Assembly: GCA_013153295.1 (NCBI GenBank)
Contig: JAADEV010000002.1
Coordinates: forward strand, 1-13,465
Length of the DNA: 13,465 nt
Direction of reading: 5' to 3'
From: Aquificota bacterium
Lineage (GTDB): Bacteria; Aquificota; Aquificia; Aquificales; Hydrogenothermaceae
The notes beneath the pieces were generated by a model, which saw only the letters and a program-made list of their open reading frames with translations, was not told where the DNA came from and did no database searches. A program made the translations under genes and the position numbers. Below are positions 8,309 to 13,465 of this stretch, in pieces; the stretch's first letter is position 1; each line of letters begins with the position of its first letter.

Positions 8309-8758
8309 CTACATAGTTAAATCAAGTATCTTTCCAGCTCTCTCTATATCCTCTGAAGAAGGCTTTCTGCTGTCTGGGGATATTTCTTTAATTAGGTTTG
8401 CCAGAATGTATATTAAAGCACCTACTATCTCAGGTAGTTTTTTCTCCAACTCCACTTCCAGAGGATACTTTAAAGGTGGCATTGTGGCTAAAAAGTTTAG
8501 TATATCCTCAACTGCCAGCTCTTCCTCAAGTTTTTTAAACTTTTGGATAGTTTCAAGGAAACCTTTTGTTAAAGGCACATCTGATTCCCAAATTACTTCC
8601 CTGTTGTTGTAGCTGGCGTTCCTTTCCCCTATTAGAAGAAGGTCGTAAAGTTTTTTCTCAACAATATCTGTTATCTCCTTGGCTTTGTTTTTGTCAATAT
8701 CCAGACTTGCCGCCTTCCTCATAAGGATTTCCAGCTTTGCAACACCTACAACTGCCAT
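8309..8758 (-). CDS. DUF1931 pseudodimeric histone-fold protein
   Basis: 149 aa. It matches the bacterial DUF1931 family (PF09123 type), whose Aquifex and Thermus structures show two histone folds in one chain, mimicking a histone dimer. Seen: VGVAKLEILMRKAASLDIDKNKAKEI (about 4-29), LYDLLLIGERNASYNNREVIWESDVPLTKGF (38-68), and a second helix-strand-helix unit at about 83-148 with MPPLKYPLEVE and LPEIVGALIYILANLI. The first fold covers about 5-74. DNA binding has been assumed from the fold but is not established for the family. The start is supported by a strong SD (AAAGGAGG) before ATG 8758. It is the last gene of the minus cluster, 17 bases after the four-helix membrane gene and just before the terminator. 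Confidence 0.9.
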   Translation of the reverse strand: MAVVGVAKLEILMRKAASLDIDKNKAKEITDIVEKKLYDLLLIGERNASYNNREVIWESDVPLTKGFLETIQKFKKLEEELAVEDILNFLATMPPLKYPLEVELEKKLPEIVGALIYILANLIKEISPDSRKPSSEDIERAGKILDLTM

Positions 8759-8775
8759 AATCTAACCTCCTTTAT

Positions 8776-9327
8776 TTATGTGATTTTCTTTGCAAACTGT
8801 ATAAAGGAAACCCTCGCAAGCTGTTCCAGTCCCCACACGAAGAAGGATACAGTTGCCGCACCCCAGAAAACACCTTCCACATACTTTCCTATAACAAACT
8901 CCCCAAGTAAATTAAACTTTGCAAGTAGTGTAAACACCATCAGCAAAATAAAAAGCCCATAATAAGTATAACGGTAGTAGTCATACTCTTTAAAGAGTAT
9001 CATAATCAGACCCTTTATGGATAGTCCCTTTAGATGTTCCTCAGGGTAGTATGTTCGTTGGGATATTCTGTCTGTAAGCCTTTGTATACATACCTGTTGG
9101 TCTAAGGATAACTTTTCCATCTGTTCTAAGAAGTAAACTATCCAGCCGTAGCCAAAAAGTAGCCTGTTTGCCAGTAGTAGAAATGAGAAAAAGCCAAGGA
9201 GATACGAAAACTCTATGGAGGTGGCTTTTAGAAAGATAAATGTTAAACCAAATAAAAGAAGGGCTACTAAAAATGCAAAGGCTATCCAGAATACCCACCA
9301 CGCCAGCCTTTCAAGGTTTAATCCCAT
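8776..9327 (-). CDS. Four-helix integral membrane protein, function unknown
   Basis: 183 aa, not recognised. Four hydrophobic segments at about 11-33, 42-66, 121-138 and 152-168 make it an inner-membrane protein. The long loop between helices 2 and 3 (about 67-118) is polar and carries KLSLDQQVCIQRLTDRISQ and YYPEEHLKGLSIKG. Tyrosines cluster at YDYYRYTYYG (116-125). An even number of helices and positive residues at the C-terminus (AKKIT) suggest both ends are cytoplasmic. Its ATG overlaps the stop of the upstream gene by one base (TAATG), so translation is coupled to the anchored beta-rich protein and the two may form a complex. Confidence 0.82.
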   Translation of the reverse strand: MGLNLERLAWWVFWIAFAFLVALLLFGLTFIFLKATSIEFSYLLGFFSFLLLANRLLFGYGWIVYFLEQMEKLSLDQQVCIQRLTDRISQRTYYPEEHLKGLSIKGLIMILFKEYDYYRYTYYGLFILLMVFTLLAKFNLLGEFVIGKYVEGVFWGAATVSFFVWGLEQLARVSFIQFAKKIT

Positions 9328-9782
9328 TACTTAGCCTCCTTGGTGTGTTCGTAGCCGTGTTTTACTATGTATCTATCTGGGGAAAGTGGGTGGATATACT
9401 CAAGCTCCACATTTACCACATCACCTACCTTTAACTCCTGTGTGTCCTTCTTTAGTTTTATAACAACAGTGGTTATTGTTAAAGGCGGTAGTGGTATATC
9501 CACAGGTATGTTCTGCATACTGTAGCCCTTCTCTGTTGTCTCTTTACCCGGTTTGAATACAAAGGACTGTCTTTTTATATTCAGCGGAACTGTTCCCGGG
9601 TTAAAGACTGAGAAAACGATGGCGTGGATAGGTTTATCGTATAGGGCTTTTACAACAATAGGGGAGGCGGGGATTTTCCCCACTGCCTCCATAGTTTTGT
9701 TGTAGGTTAGATAACTTCCTATTCCCCACCCAAGTAGAATTCCAACAACCGCTACCACAAAGAATACTGTAATTCGGTTCAT
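9327..9782 (-). CDS. N-terminally anchored periplasmic beta-rich protein, function unknown
   Basis: 151 aa, not recognised. Residues about 5-25 are a single hydrophobic helix (FFVVAVVGILLGWGIGSYL) after MNRI, an uncleaved anchor by its look. Residues 40-140 alternate in short strands (IVVKALYDKPIHAIVFSVFNP, LNIKRQSFVFKPG, LPPLTITTVVIKL, GDVVNVELEYIHP), resembling an immunoglobulin-like or LEA14-like beta sandwich; that fold is my inference. No cysteines and no catalytic motif are visible. SD AGGAGG lies 9 bases before the ATG, 13 bases after the YfdX-family gene's stop. It overlaps the next membrane-protein gene by one base, so the two are probably partners in the envelope. Confidence 0.82.
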   Translation of the reverse strand: MNRITVFFVVAVVGILLGWGIGSYLTYNKTMEAVGKIPASPIVVKALYDKPIHAIVFSVFNPGTVPLNIKRQSFVFKPGKETTEKGYSMQNIPVDIPLPPLTITTVVIKLKKDTQELKVGDVVNVELEYIHPLSPDRYIVKHGYEHTKEAK

Positions 9783-9795
9783 CTACCAACGCCTC

Positions 9796-10671
9796 CTACT
9801 TAGTCTGGGTGGCTTTTTCTTTCATCTCTTCAATGCTTCTAAAGAGTTTCTTAAAGCTCTCTTTCTTACCTGTTTTGTTTTTAATCTGTTCCTCAAGTTT
9901 TTCTATCTGCTCTATAAGAGGCTTGATTTCTTCCTCTGTTCTAACATAGCCAAGGACTTTTGCCAGTTTAATCTGTCTTTTTGCCTCTTCAAGTAGCTGT
10001 AGGGCTGTTTTTGGGTCTTTTTCAAAGACTTTAGACGCATCTTCCACGAGAAGTGATGCTATAGCCAGTGGTTTTGGGATAATTGTTGTATCTATCTCTA
10101 TAAGCCCAAGGGCTACCTGTAGCTGGGCTATAGCGTCTTTTACTTTGTTTTCCTGTAGGAATTTGTCAGCAAGGACAACAGCTTCCCTAAACAGCTTTAT
10201 AGGTAGGTATACAGTTTCTATTACTATCTCGTCCCTAAGTGAGTTAAGTATAAATCTGGCTGTTATAAAGTCGTTTTCATTAACAGCTTTTTTTGCTTCC
10301 TTTGCCAGTCTTTCAGCTTCCTTTAGGTCTGTTATACCTGATACCTCAATAACCCTAACTTCTATAGGTAGTCTTTCCAGCTTTCCTTTGTATTCCTTCT
10401 CAAGCTCTGCCACTTCCTTTTTTAACTCTGCAAGTAGTTTTTTAGCTTCATCTACCTTTCCGTGTGTAAGTAGGAATAGAACCTGTCCACCTTTTGCGTA
10501 AGCCTCAACTGCTTTTTTAATAACCTTGTCTATCTGCTGTTCCTTTACCTTCTGTGTAGACCTTTTTCCAGAACTGTCTATTAGGTTTTGGGCTGTTTTC
10601 TGCTTATCCTCTGCAAAGGATAAACCTGCTACCAGTAGTAGTGATAGTAGGACTGATAATACTTTGTTCAT
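9796..10671 (-). CDS. Secreted YfdX-family protein
   Basis: 291 aa. Residues 1-20 are a clean Sec signal peptide (MNKVLSVLLSLLLVAGLSFA, then ED), so the protein is periplasmic. Residues about 45-215 match the YfdX family (PF10938 type): helical repeats with ALxxGKVDEAKKLLAEL-like turns, LPIEVRVIEVSGI (100-112), KAVNENDFITARFILNSL, and VYLPIKLFREAVVLADKFLQENKVKDAIAQLQVAL. In enterobacteria YfdX is a periplasmic protein linked to acid and multidrug tolerance, with chaperone-like behaviour reported; the molecular role is unclear. A charged helical extension (about 245-291) makes it longer than E. coli YfdX (about 211 aa). Its ATG overlaps the stop of the 50-aa microprotein by one base, and its SD lies inside that gene. 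Confidence 0.85.
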   Translation of the reverse strand: MNKVLSVLLSLLLVAGLSFAEDKQKTAQNLIDSSGKRSTQKVKEQQIDKVIKKAVEAYAKGGQVLFLLTHGKVDEAKKLLAELKKEVAELEKEYKGKLERLPIEVRVIEVSGITDLKEAERLAKEAKKAVNENDFITARFILNSLRDEIVIETVYLPIKLFREAVVLADKFLQENKVKDAIAQLQVALGLIEIDTTIIPKPLAIASLLVEDASKVFEKDPKTALQLLEEAKRQIKLAKVLGYVRTEEEIKPLIEQIEKLEEQIKNKTGKKESFKKLFRSIEEMKEKATQTK

Positions 10672-10823
10672 TACTTCACCTCCTTGTTTTTTTCTTCCTG
10701 TTCCTTTAGTAGTTTAATAGCTTCCTCTTTGGTGATTTCCACCATTAAGTTCCCAACCCTCCAGTAAACCCTCCTATCCTGCGGTAAGGACTGTAAAAAT
10801 TGGATTATCTGCTGTTTATCCAT
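10671..10823 (-). CDS. 50-aa microprotein resembling the beta-hairpin core of prefoldin beta
   Basis: A 50-codon gene (MDKQQIIQFLQSLPQDRR...). The centre, VYWRVGNLMVEITKEEAI (residues 19-36), resembles the hairpin segment of prefoldin beta (typically VYKxVGxxLVxxxKEEAI), followed by a short charged helix (37-50). Prefoldin beta is normally about 115-120 aa with long N- and C-terminal coiled-coil arms; here the N-terminal arm is about 15 residues and the C-terminal arm about 14. Only 19 bases separate it from the prefoldin-alpha-like gene upstream, so it is not the tail of a frameshifted full-length gene. The ATG is preceded by AGGTAGGGG. Its stop overlaps the YfdX start (TAATG), so position, spacing and codon pattern all support a real gene. 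The prefoldin relation is an inference from a short stretch. Confidence 0.7.
   Translation of the reverse strand: MDKQQIIQFLQSLPQDRRVYWRVGNLMVEITKEEAIKLLKEQEEKNKEVK
10679..10685 (-). promoter_or_regulatory. Shine-Dalgarno of the YfdX-family gene inside the microprotein gene
   Basis: AAGGAGG read on the minus strand, 7 bases before the YfdX ATG at 10671 and encoding the last codons (Asn-Lys-Glu-Val-Lys) of the 50-aa microprotein. With the 1-base TAATG overlap this indicates translational coupling. Confidence 0.8.
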
Positions 10824-10842
10824 CTTTTCCCCTACCTTTGTT

Positions 10843-11286
10843 TTACTTAGAGGCTTTTCCCTCTTCCTGTCCCAGCTCCCTTGTTTTTTGTAGTAGCTCC
10901 TCTGTTTTTTGGTATGCCTCTGCTATAGCCTGTTCAAGTGTTGTTCTAAGGGTTTGTAATGTGGTTATCTCCTTGGCTATATACTTGAGGGCTTCCTCCG
11001 CTGTAAGCTCTGCAGATATTCCAGAACCTATGCTTACCACAACCCTGTCAGGGTCTTCTATCTTTGCCTCTATCTGTGCGCCAGCTCCAATGGGTATCAG
11101 TATGTTTTTACCTTTACCAAGGTCTTTAAGGTTGTTAATTGTCTGTATCACCGCCCTGTATGTGGCTATACTTTCGTCAATAACGGCTATTTCTGCCCTT
11201 AATGCCTCTATTTGGGCGATATAACCTCTAAGCTCTTTGTTCAGCTCCTCCATTGTGATTTTTGGTTTTTGCTCCTTCTTTGCCAT
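10843..11286 (-). CDS. Prefoldin alpha subunit-like protein
   Basis: 147 aa from ATG 11286. Prefoldins are hexameric (alpha2-beta4) jellyfish-shaped chaperones of archaea and eukaryotes that hold unfolded proteins; bacterial members are rare. Residues about 11-57 form the first coiled-coil helix, residues 60-94 the paired hairpins with the diagnostic ILIPIGAGAQIEAKI (62-76) and RVVVSIGSGISAE (81-93), and residues 95-145 the second helix (TAEEALKYIAKEI onwards). Length and layout fit the alpha class. Upstream in-frame GTGs at 11295 and 11292 lie inside the strong SD AGGAGG, so ATG 11286, 8 bases downstream of it, is the start. The SD begins right at the stop of the RAMP-like gene. The only visible beta-like partner is the 50-aa microprotein that follows. 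Confidence 0.9.
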   Translation of the reverse strand: MAKKEQKPKITMEELNKELRGYIAQIEALRAEIAVIDESIATYRAVIQTINNLKDLGKGKNILIPIGAGAQIEAKIEDPDRVVVSIGSGISAELTAEEALKYIAKEITTLQTLRTTLEQAIAEAYQKTEELLQKTRELGQEEGKASK

Positions 11287-11294
11287 CTTCACCA

Positions 11295-11300
11295 CCTCCT
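11295..11300 (-). promoter_or_regulatory. Shine-Dalgarno that fixes the prefoldin-like start
   Basis: AGGAGG on the minus strand, 8 bases before ATG 11286. Because the in-frame GTG codons at 11295 and 11292 overlap or abut this site, they cannot serve as starts. Confidence 0.8.
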
Positions 11301-12020
11301 TTATTTGATTTTTATATTTACCCAGCCTGTTGTTTCTTTCCTACGGGGGATATAAAGGATATACCTTGGTCTAATGTCTATGTGTAGCTTTTTTATCAGA
11401 TACTCCCTTACCTCCTTTATCCTCCAGAAGAAAAGTAAATCCCCTTTAAAGGATACCCCTGTCCACATTCCTATCCGTAGGGGCATATCCCACTTTTTTA
11501 CCTCGTTCATTAAAGGCTCATAAAACAGCTTTGCAAGGTAATGTTCCTTTAAGAATGAGTGTTCTATCCTTAGAAGGGCTTCCACATAGGAGTGGCATAC
11601 TGCCTTTAGCTTTTCTATATGTGGGGATTGGATATTTATATCCACACTGCCGAAGAATGCCTCTGTTTTAAAGCCGTCTGTGTCTATCCATTCCCTAAGG
11701 TCAAAAACCTCTACATACTCCTGTTTTATACTTTCCTGTGGTAGGTATACCTTTTCCGGTAGTTGAAGGTCGTCAAGTATAGGGTATTTGTCTAAAACGA
11801 TTTGTTTAACTGTTTCTGAAACCTCCTCTATCCTTACCCCCTCTGATAGTAGGTATTTTTTTATCCTGTTCTCTATCTCTTTGTCCTTCTTTGTGTAGTA
11901 GAAGATTACCGCCGAGGTGATAGCCTCAAGGAAGGTTTCCTTTGGTAGATAGGGCTTCCCGTTGTCCCGTGGAAAGCCTTCTTTACTGTATATTACAGGG
12001 GAGTATGTTAACATTTCCAT
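11301..12020 (-). CDS. Diverged Csm5-like RAMP-superfamily protein, orphan
   Basis: 239 aa. Three landmarks fall in the order seen in Csm5 RAMP proteins of type III-A CRISPR effectors. First, DNGKPYLPKETFLEAITSAVIFYY (19-42) parallels 'GxPYIPGSSLKGAIRTALLY', followed as in Csm5 by a charged helix KEIENRIKKYLL. Second, PLRIGMWTGVSFKGDLL (180-196) parallels the C-terminal 'LRLGxGSGxxSKT' glycine-rich loop. Third, RYILYIPRRKETTGWVNIKI (219-238) parallels the terminal 'PKTRRLV...PLGWVKL'. AFFGSVDINIQS (121-132) could correspond to the 'LFGxLxVSDS' stretch. Key glycines and serines of the first motif are replaced (P-K-E-T-F instead of P-G-S-S-L), and the protein is shorter than usual Csm5, so crRNA-binding function may be lost or changed. 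ATG 12020 has GGGAG upstream; the next gene begins 15 bases after its stop. No cas genes or CRISPR repeats are nearby. The assignment is a pattern match without a search. Confidence 0.55.
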   Translation of the reverse strand: MEMLTYSPVIYSKEGFPRDNGKPYLPKETFLEAITSAVIFYYTKKDKEIENRIKKYLLSEGVRIEEVSETVKQIVLDKYPILDDLQLPEKVYLPQESIKQEYVEVFDLREWIDTDGFKTEAFFGSVDINIQSPHIEKLKAVCHSYVEALLRIEHSFLKEHYLAKLFYEPLMNEVKKWDMPLRIGMWTGVSFKGDLLFFWRIKEVREYLIKKLHIDIRPRYILYIPRRKETTGWVNIKIK

Positions 12021-12040
12021 TTTTTGTTTCTCCCTAAACC

Positions 12041-12733
12041 TTATTTAAATGCGGCTAAAAGTTTATCAGCCTTTTCTGCTATGTCAATATCAAAAAGGGC
12101 TATTGTTGGCAGTAGCCAAGATACCCTAAATCTGGCGTCCCCATCTTTGTTTTCTCCCCAGTATGAGAGGGCTACCCTACCAAAGCCTGCCTCTTTTTCA
12201 AGGTCTTTAGCCCCCCTTAAAAATCTCCTTGCCACATTTGGTAGTTGTTCGTATGGGACTGGTTTCCCTTCCTGTCCCCTTTGTTTCACAAGCTCTATAG
12301 CTGTTCCCACATTTCTCATTGCTTCAATAAGGTTGTGTAGCTTGTGTTTTTTGAAGTATGCAAGTAGTATTGAACCTGCTGGTACCCTAAGTATCTCTAT
12401 ATTGCTGTCCCCTTCCCTAAGCTCTCCTATCAGGTAAGCCCTTCCATTAAACATCTCAATGTGGGCAAAAATCTTTTTGTTTTTCGGTAGCTCGTGGATT
12501 ATCTCTTCAACTTCGTAGTCAACTTCGTCCTCTGTATACTTGTCCCCAACTTCCCTTTTCCCTGCCTCTGCTGTAAAGTAGGTGGATACACCGTCCTTTT
12601 TCCCAAGCAACAGGTCAAATCCCCATCTTTTTAGGGATTTAAGTTTAAACTGTCTTTCTTTTTCAGGCTGTCCAAGTGTCTCAAACACCAGCGTGTTAAT
12701 AGCCTGTAGCTCCCTCAGTTGTAAAATGTCCAT
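12041..12733 (-). CDS. Unrecognised 230-aa protein, first gene of the RAMP/prefoldin cluster
   Basis: Not recognised. 230 aa, soluble, with no signal peptide or membrane helix. The N-terminus is helical ([20 protein letters not shown]), then a basic stretch [20 protein letters not shown] (29-48), an acidic segment [20 protein letters not shown] (66-85), strands [20 protein letters not shown] (86-105) and [16 protein letters not shown] (112-127), a helical region (130-182), and a conserved-looking [26 protein letters not shown] (183-208). The alternating strand/helix layout is compatible with a RAMP-like or other ferredoxin-like fold, but no signature supports that. SD-like GAGGTTAGGGAG precedes ATG 12733. 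Just 20 bases separate it from the RAMP-like gene, suggesting that the two products work together. Confidence 0.85.
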   Translation of the reverse strand: MDILQLRELQAINTLVFETLGQPEKERQFKLKSLKRWGFDLLLGKKDGVSTYFTAEAGKREVGDKYTEDEVDYEVEEIIHELPKNKKIFAHIEMFNGRAYLIGELREGDSNIEILRVPAGSILLAYFKKHKLHNLIEAMRNVGTAIELVKQRGQEGKPVPYEQLPNVARRFLRGAKDLEKEAGFGRVALSYWGENKDGDARFRVSWLLPTIALFDIDIAEKADKLLAAFK

Positions 12734-12915
12734 CTCCCTAACCTCACTGTTTAGTTTTTTAAAAATATATTGCCAGATACAGTTCCCGCAAGATTTTTAT
12801 AAAAACACCTATCAAGTTTATTTAGCAAGTATCACTAAAGGTTGAGGGTTTAGGTAAAAAATCTCTGTAATGGAATGGGTAAATAGGGTAGGTAAGATAC
12901 ATTCTTTTAAGAATT
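12734..12915. other. Non-coding AT-rich gap upstream of the minus-strand cluster
   Basis: 182 bases between the Uma2-like gene and the 230-aa gene, with no convincing gene on either strand. It holds the candidate promoter, a TTTTTATAAAAA near-palindrome (about 12794-12805), and four minus-strand TTAC(C/A) words spaced 13, 12 and 13 bases (12853-12895) that could be a regulator site or chance. The AT palindrome ATTCTTTTAAGAAT at 12901-12914 follows the Uma2 stop and is a poor terminator. Confidence 0.6.
12764..12791 (-). promoter_or_regulatory. Candidate sigma-70-type promoter of the minus-strand cluster
   Basis: On the minus strand TTGCGG (12791-12786) is followed after 16 bases by TATATT (12769-12764), about 30 bases before ATG 12733. 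It lies in the only long non-coding gap upstream of the cluster. The match is moderate and the organism's promoter consensus is not known to me. Confidence 0.35.
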
Positions 12916-13452
12916 TTAAGAAAATATCTTTTTAATGTCTATTTTTATTTTGCAGTGGCAGGTGTCTATCTCTAAAGTGCCTTCGTCTCCGTCAAAGAAT
13001 TTTTCATACTTTTTGTTTTGTAGTTTAAAGCCTCTTACCTTCTGAATGTCCGGATATACGAGTATGTAGTAGTCCACACCCTCCCTTTCGTAAAGCTCAA
13101 ACTTTATTTTTTCATCTTTTATCGCTGTTGATTTTGATACAACTTCAAAGACAGCTTTCGGCGGTGTTTTTATGTGTTCAGGGACTTCTTTACACAAAAC
13201 GGAAACGTCAGGTCTTACTACTGTTTCCTCGTTTACTATCCAGTCAAGTTCAACATAAGTATTAAGCTGTGTATCTTTACACTCGTCAGCATAGTTTAAA
13301 ATCTGCTGGACAATCCTACCTACGATTTTCTGATGTTTCCCGAAAGGGGACGGTGCCATAGCAAAAGGAATTCCCTCTATTAACTCCCAGTCCCCTTCCC
13401 ACTGCTTATAATCCTCCACCGTGTATCTGGGTATATACTCTCTGGCAAGCAT
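12916..13452 (-). CDS. Uma2-family (DUF820) PD-(D/E)XK nuclease-like protein
   Basis: 178 aa, close to the usual length of 180-200. The Uma2 family (PF05685 type) has a restriction-endonuclease-like fold; members are widespread, often multicopy in cyanobacteria and thermophiles, and their biological role is unsettled. Seen: the N-terminal YTVEDYKQW and ELIEGIPFAMAPSPFGKHQKIVGRI; the catalytic-core pattern VVRPDVSVL with Asp82; AVFEVVSKST with Glu103 and Ser106; then D113, K115 and the YEREGVDYYILVYPD stretch that mirrors the family's 'Y...GVxEYWLVDP'. The expected acidic residues are present, so it looks intact. The ATG lies 14 bases from the window edge with AAAGG upstream. It shares the strand of the cluster but is 182 bases away, so it is probably a separate unit. 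Confidence 0.9.
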   Translation of the reverse strand: MLAREYIPRYTVEDYKQWEGDWELIEGIPFAMAPSPFGKHQKIVGRIVQQILNYADECKDTQLNTYVELDWIVNEETVVRPDVSVLCKEVPEHIKTPPKAVFEVVSKSTAIKDEKIKFELYEREGVDYYILVYPDIQKVRGFKLQNKKYEKFFDGDEGTLEIDTCHCKIKIDIKKIFS

Positions 13453-13465
13453 ATTATTACCTTTC

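Noticed and set aside
10838..11224. 128-codon plus-strand frame opposite the prefoldin-like gene
   Set aside because: The minus-strand frame has clear family motifs and a strong SD; this one has neither.
11287..11295. GTG codons as start of the prefoldin-like gene
   Set aside because: They overlap or abut the AGGAGG ribosome-binding site; the ATG at 11286 has proper spacing.
12024..12437. 137-codon plus-strand frame opposite the 230-aa gene
   Set aside because: Low-complexity Ser/Leu/Pro composition, no SD, and it conflicts with a well-packed minus-strand gene.
12901..12914. AT palindrome after the Uma2-like gene as a terminator
   Set aside because: The inverted repeat is AT-only apart from two pairs and has a 2-base centre, too short to form a hairpin loop.
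8309..13452. CRISPR array or further cas genes that would accompany the RAMP-like protein
   Set aside because: No direct repeats with regular spacers and no Cas1, Cas2, Cas6 or Cas10 motifs are visible anywhere in the window.

Overview
The window reads as AT-rich, tightly packed chromosomal DNA from a thermophilic bacterium, most likely Aquificota (Hydrogenothermaceae-like). The reasons are heavy use of ATA, AGA/AGG and CTA/TTA codons, lysine- and glutamate-rich proteins, runs of functionally unrelated genes packed head to tail, a DUF1931 histone-fold protein of the kind known from Aquifex and Thermus, and a prefoldin-like gene, rare in bacteria. The assignment is inferred from sequence style and protein recognition, not from a search.

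Plus strand, 1-8277: a run of co-directional genes, several only 1-2 bases apart. In order: hemL (tetrapyrrole synthesis, 5' end cut by the window edge), a coiled-coil membrane protein with a heptad repeat, a small SnoaL/NTF2-like protein, nrdR (repressor of ribonucleotide reductase genes), a very long PilY1-like pilus-tip or adhesin protein, a degenerate scrap of a HigA-type antitoxin, an SPFH/band-7 membrane protein, and metF (methylenetetrahydrofolate reductase). The run ends at a GC-rich hairpin at 8284-8300 that it shares with the convergent genes.

Minus strand, 12733 down to 8309: an eight-gene cluster with gaps of 20 bases or fewer and two 1-base stop/start overlaps, so almost certainly one transcript. 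In transcription order: an unrecognised 230-aa protein; a 239-aa protein that looks like a diverged Csm5-type RAMP protein of type III CRISPR effectors; a prefoldin-alpha-like protein; a 50-aa microprotein resembling only the beta-hairpin core of prefoldin beta; a secreted YfdX-family protein; a membrane-anchored beta-rich protein; a four-helix membrane protein; and a DUF1931 pseudodimer histone. No CRISPR array, cas10 or adaptation gene is present. This is the most interesting part of the window: a possible system combining a repurposed RAMP protein, a minimal bacterial prefoldin, an envelope module and a histone-fold protein. Its function cannot be read from the sequence.

Right edge: a 182-base AT-rich gap (12734-12915), probably holding the cluster's promoter, then a minus-strand Uma2-family (DUF820) PD-(D/E)XK nuclease-like gene at 12916-13452.
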